A stretch of DNA of 64,000 nucleotides from Nitrospirillum sp034427435 (GTDB lineage Bacteria > Pseudomonadota > Alphaproteobacteria > Azospirillales > Azospirillaceae), in contig NZ_JAXQNP010000004.1 of assembly GCF_034427435.1 (NCBI RefSeq), positions 930,001 to 994,000 on the forward strand, given 5' to 3'. Numbering within the stretch: the first letter of the stretch is position 1; every line of letters starts with the position of its first letter. Under the pieces are notes generated by a model that saw only the letters and a list, made by a program, of their open reading frames with translations, was not told the origin of the DNA and did not search any database. Made by a program: the position numbers and the translations under genes. This document shows positions 61,924-64,000 of this stretch, piece by piece.

Positions 61924-63377
61924 TGACCGTGTTTTCGATCCCCAAGCGCATCGCGGCCTTCACCGCCCTGCTGCTGACCACCGCCTCGCTGGGAGCCTGT
62001 TCCCTGGCGCCGGACTACACCCGGCCGCAAAGCCCCGTTCCCAACGCCTGGCCCACCGGCCAGGCGTATGAACCGGCGGATGCGCCCGGCAAGGCCTCGC
62101 CCCTGCAGGGTCCCGACAGCTGGAAGGCCGTGTTCCGCGGCCCCCGGCTGCAGGCCCTGATCGCCAAGTCGCTGGAGAACAACCGCGACCTGCGCGTGGC
62201 CCTGCTGAATATCGGGGTGGCGCGAGCGACATACCGGGTGCAGGACGCGGCCACGCTGCCGACGCTCAACGCCGGCGGCGGCACCACCCGGTCTCGCACC
62301 CCGGCCTCGCAAAGCCTGACCGGCAGGCCGGTCACGGCCAACAGCAGCCAGGCGCAGGTCAGCGTGACCTCGTACGAGCTGGACCTGTTCGGCCGGGTCC
62401 ACAGCCTGTCGCAGCAGGCACTGGAACAGTACCTGGCGACGGCGGAGGCCACGGCCACCACCCGCCTGTCCCTGATCGCGGAGGTGGCGAACGCCTACCT
62501 GACCCTGGTGTCGGACCGCCAGTTGCTGGCCCTGACGCAGGATACCCTGCGCACCCAGGAGGCGACGTACGAGCGCAACAAGCGCATGTTCGAGCGGGGT
62601 AGCAGTTCCGCCCTGGACCTGGCGCAGTCGCAGACCTCCGTCGACACCGCCCGCGCCAACCTGGAGCAATACACCCGCCAGGTGGCGCAGGACCGCAACG
62701 CCCTGGAACTGCTGGTCGGGGCGCCCCTGACCGACGGGGAGATCGAGGGCGCCAGCCTGGACGACCAGGACGTGCTGGGCGACCTGCCGGCCGGTCTGCC
62801 GTCCGACCTGGTGCTGCGCCGGCCGGACATCCGCGAGGCCGAGCACACGCTGAAGGCGGCCAACGCCAACATCGGCGCCGCCCGCGCCGCCTTCTTCCCC
62901 CAGATCACGCTGACCGGCAGCTACGGCACCGCCAGCGCCGGGCTGACCGACCTGTTCGCCGCGGGCAGCAGCGCCTGGAGCTTCGGCCCCAGCATCAGCG
63001 TGCCCATCTTCGACAACGGGAAGAACCAGGCCAACCTGGACTCCGCCAAGGCCACCCGCGACATCGACGTGGCCAATTATGAGAAGGCGGTGCAGACCGC
63101 CTTCCGCGAGGTGGCGGACGCCCTGGCCGCGCGCGGCACCCTGGACCGCCAGTTGACGGCCCAGACCTCGCTGGTGAAGTCCACCCAGCTGACCTACGAC
63201 CTGTCGAACAAGCGCTATGAACGGGGCGTCGACAGCTTCCTGACCTTGCTGGACGCCCAGCGCAGCCTGTACAGCGCCCAGCAGAACCGCATTTCCGTGC
63301 AGCTATCGCTGCTGGAAAACCGGGTCACCCTGTTCAAGGTGCTGGGCGGGTCGGAGACGGTACCGACAGTGGAGTGA
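61923..63377 (+). CDS. Outer-membrane efflux channel, OprM/NodT family (system 3)
   Basis: A 484-residue trimeric channel protein. Lipobox LGAC near residue 22 gives an outer-membrane lipoprotein. Family features: APDYTRPQSPVPNAWP, SYELDLFGRVHSLSQQALEQ, LPAGLPSDLVLRRPDIREAE and ANIGAARAAFFPQITLTGSYG, with internal duplication of the coiled-coil half. It is the only outer-membrane factor in the window and may serve all three RND systems. ATG 61923 overlaps the permease stop. Confidence 0.96.
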   Translation: MTVFSIPKRIAAFTALLLTTASLGACSLAPDYTRPQSPVPNAWPTGQAYEPADAPGKASPLQGPDSWKAVFRGPRLQALIAKSLENNRDLRVALLNIGVARATYRVQDAATLPTLNAGGGTTRSRTPASQSLTGRPVTANSSQAQVSVTSYELDLFGRVHSLSQQALEQYLATAEATATTRLSLIAEVANAYLTLVSDRQLLALTQDTLRTQEATYERNKRMFERGSSSALDLAQSQTSVDTARANLEQYTRQVAQDRNALELLVGAPLTDGEIEGASLDDQDVLGDLPAGLPSDLVLRRPDIREAEHTLKAANANIGAARAAFFPQITLTGSYGTASAGLTDLFAAGSSAWSFGPSISVPIFDNGKNQANLDSAKATRDIDVANYEKAVQTAFREVADALAARGTLDRQLTAQTSLVKSTQLTYDLSNKRYERGVDSFLTLLDAQRSLYSAQQNRISVQLSLLENRVTLFKVLGGSETVPTVE

Positions 63378-63434
63378 GGGGCCTTTCCCCCACCCCAGGA
63401 GGGCCGCTTCCCCCGGCGGTAGCCCTGCACCAAG

Positions 63435-63471
63435 ACGCGCTGATCCTCATCCCTGGTGGTGATCAGCGCGT
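63435..63471. terminator. Hairpin between convergent efflux and glycosyltransferase genes
   Basis: ACGCGCTGATC (63435-63445) and GATCAGCGCGT (63461-63471) form a perfect 11-bp stem around a 15-base loop. No T-run follows. It lies between two genes that end toward each other, as do the hairpins at 9662 and 45984, so termination for both is likely. Confidence 0.5.
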
Positions 63472-63512
63472 TCAAGGGACCGGGTTGCCAACACCACCCA
63501 GGACGTTTGGCG

Positions 63513-64000
63513 TTACCTGGAAATAGAATCAGCCGCCGGCAGGGTGGAAGAACGCAGCCGAGACAACAGGGGATGCAGAGCAGTCGATGGGGTGCGGCCG
63601 ATATCGTAACTGGTGAAGGCGACAAGCAGCTGGGCGCCGAAAATGACCGGCAAGGCGGAGAACATGACCTGGCCCGCGGTGGCGGCGCGATTTATAATTA
63701 TGCCGTGTACCCAGAAGAATGTTCCTAGCGTACCCCCACCTAATAGCAACAAAAGCCCCAGGACCAGATAAACTGAGCCGACAGAAAAATCCCTAAGAAA
63801 ATAGTTGTAAATTATTCTCTTAAAAGAATTCCGCATATTTTTTACAAAAAAAGGAAACAGGACGGAGGTTATCTTGAGATTGGAAACCTCATCCCCATAA
63901 ATAGCGGCCATTGGAATATCAACGACCCGCGCTGAGATAGTACCCAAGCGGAAAAGCAGGTCGGACTCGAAAAAATAACGACGACTTAGCTTCCGTAGTG
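63513..64000 (-). CDS. Glycosyltransferase family 2 (dolichyl-phosphate-mannose-synthase-like), C-terminal part
   Basis: The gene enters from beyond 64000; 162 residues are visible. KLSRRYFFESDLLFRLGTIS followed by MAAIYGDEVSNLKI is the conserved end of the GT2 catalytic domain of polyprenyl-phosphate sugar transferases. Two C-terminal transmembrane helices follow (SVYLVLGLLLLLGGGTLGTF; VMFSALPVIFGAQLLVAF). It likely takes part in surface polysaccharide synthesis. The region from about 63690 on is clearly more AT-rich than the window, suggesting the edge of a polysaccharide island or transferred segment. Confidence 0.82.
   Translation of the reverse strand, partial: LRKLSRRYFFESDLLFRLGTISARVVDIPMAAIYGDEVSNLKITSVLFPFFVKNMRNSFKRIIYNYFLRDFSVGSVYLVLGLLLLLGGGTLGTFFWVHGIIINRAATAGQVMFSALPVIFGAQLLVAFTSYDIGRTPSTALHPLLSRLRSSTLPAADSISR

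Noticed and set aside
63215..63625. Minus-strand open frame over the end of the outer-membrane factor gene
   Set aside because: It overlaps a certain gene and the intergenic hairpin, and matches no family.
1..64000. CRISPR arrays, tRNA, rRNA, prophage genes or insertion sequences
   Set aside because: No spaced direct-repeat array, cloverleaf-like sequence, rRNA segment, transposase or phage structural gene was seen on reading both strands.

Overview
The window is GC-rich DNA from a Gram-negative bacterium, most likely an alphaproteobacterium. TonB-dependent receptors, three RND efflux systems, Tat- and lipobox-type export signals and an IclR-controlled beta-ketoadipate operon all fit this. 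The gene content resembles Rhodospirillales/Azospirillaceae, but that assignment is an inference and no database search was run. No rRNA, tRNA, transposase, prophage or CRISPR array was seen.

Layout. 1-3.5 kb: 5' part of a TonB receptor and a frameshifted hybrid histidine kinase. 3.7-8.5 kb: purC, purT, a membrane-linked AraC regulator and a lipoprotein serine hydrolase. 8.5-9.7 kb: a RES-Xre toxin-antitoxin pair behind a promoter with two identical palindromic operators. 9.7-13.5 kb: ferredoxin-NADP reductase, a soluble chemotaxis receptor, and two adjacent low-molecular-weight phosphatase/arsenate-reductase paralogues, one without its catalytic cysteine. 14-18.5 kb: RND efflux pair 1. 18.6-25.7 kb: TIR protein, sugar epimerase, monooxygenase, frameshifted asparagine synthetase, esterase, YbaK and an orphan solute-binding protein. 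25.7-31.1 kb: late cobalamin genes (cobD, cbiB, bluB, cobQ, cobO, cobU). 31.4-37.3 kb: a GT87 membrane protein and RND pair 2. 37.4-40.9 kb: a tiny membrane protein, a second orphan solute-binding protein and a Suv3-type RNA helicase. 40.9-44.6 kb: an IclR regulator divergent from pcaF-pcaI-pcaJ. 44.7-48.8 kb: diguanylate cyclase, a Ser-rich repeat protein, a small secreted protein and an aldehyde dehydrogenase. 49-54.5 kb: a TonB receptor followed upstream by a likely exported oxidation module (PLP enzyme, FAD lactone/alditol oxidase, cytochrome c). 54.7-57.3 kb: DnaQ-like exonuclease, two TetR regulators and a small membrane protein. 57.5-63.4 kb: complete tripartite RND system 3. 63.5-64 kb: AT-richer 3' part of a GT2 glycosyltransferase.

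Two themes stand out. First, five genes (histidine kinase, chemotaxis receptor, asnB, cobQ, IclR regulator) are each broken by what looks like one missing base in a G/C run of five or six. The shared pattern points to homopolymer undercalling in the assembly rather than real decay. Second, several intergenic regions carry clear operator-like palindromes (RES-Xre, IclR/pca, TetR/RND3, cytochrome cluster), and two intergenic sites share a motif with a covarying hairpin.
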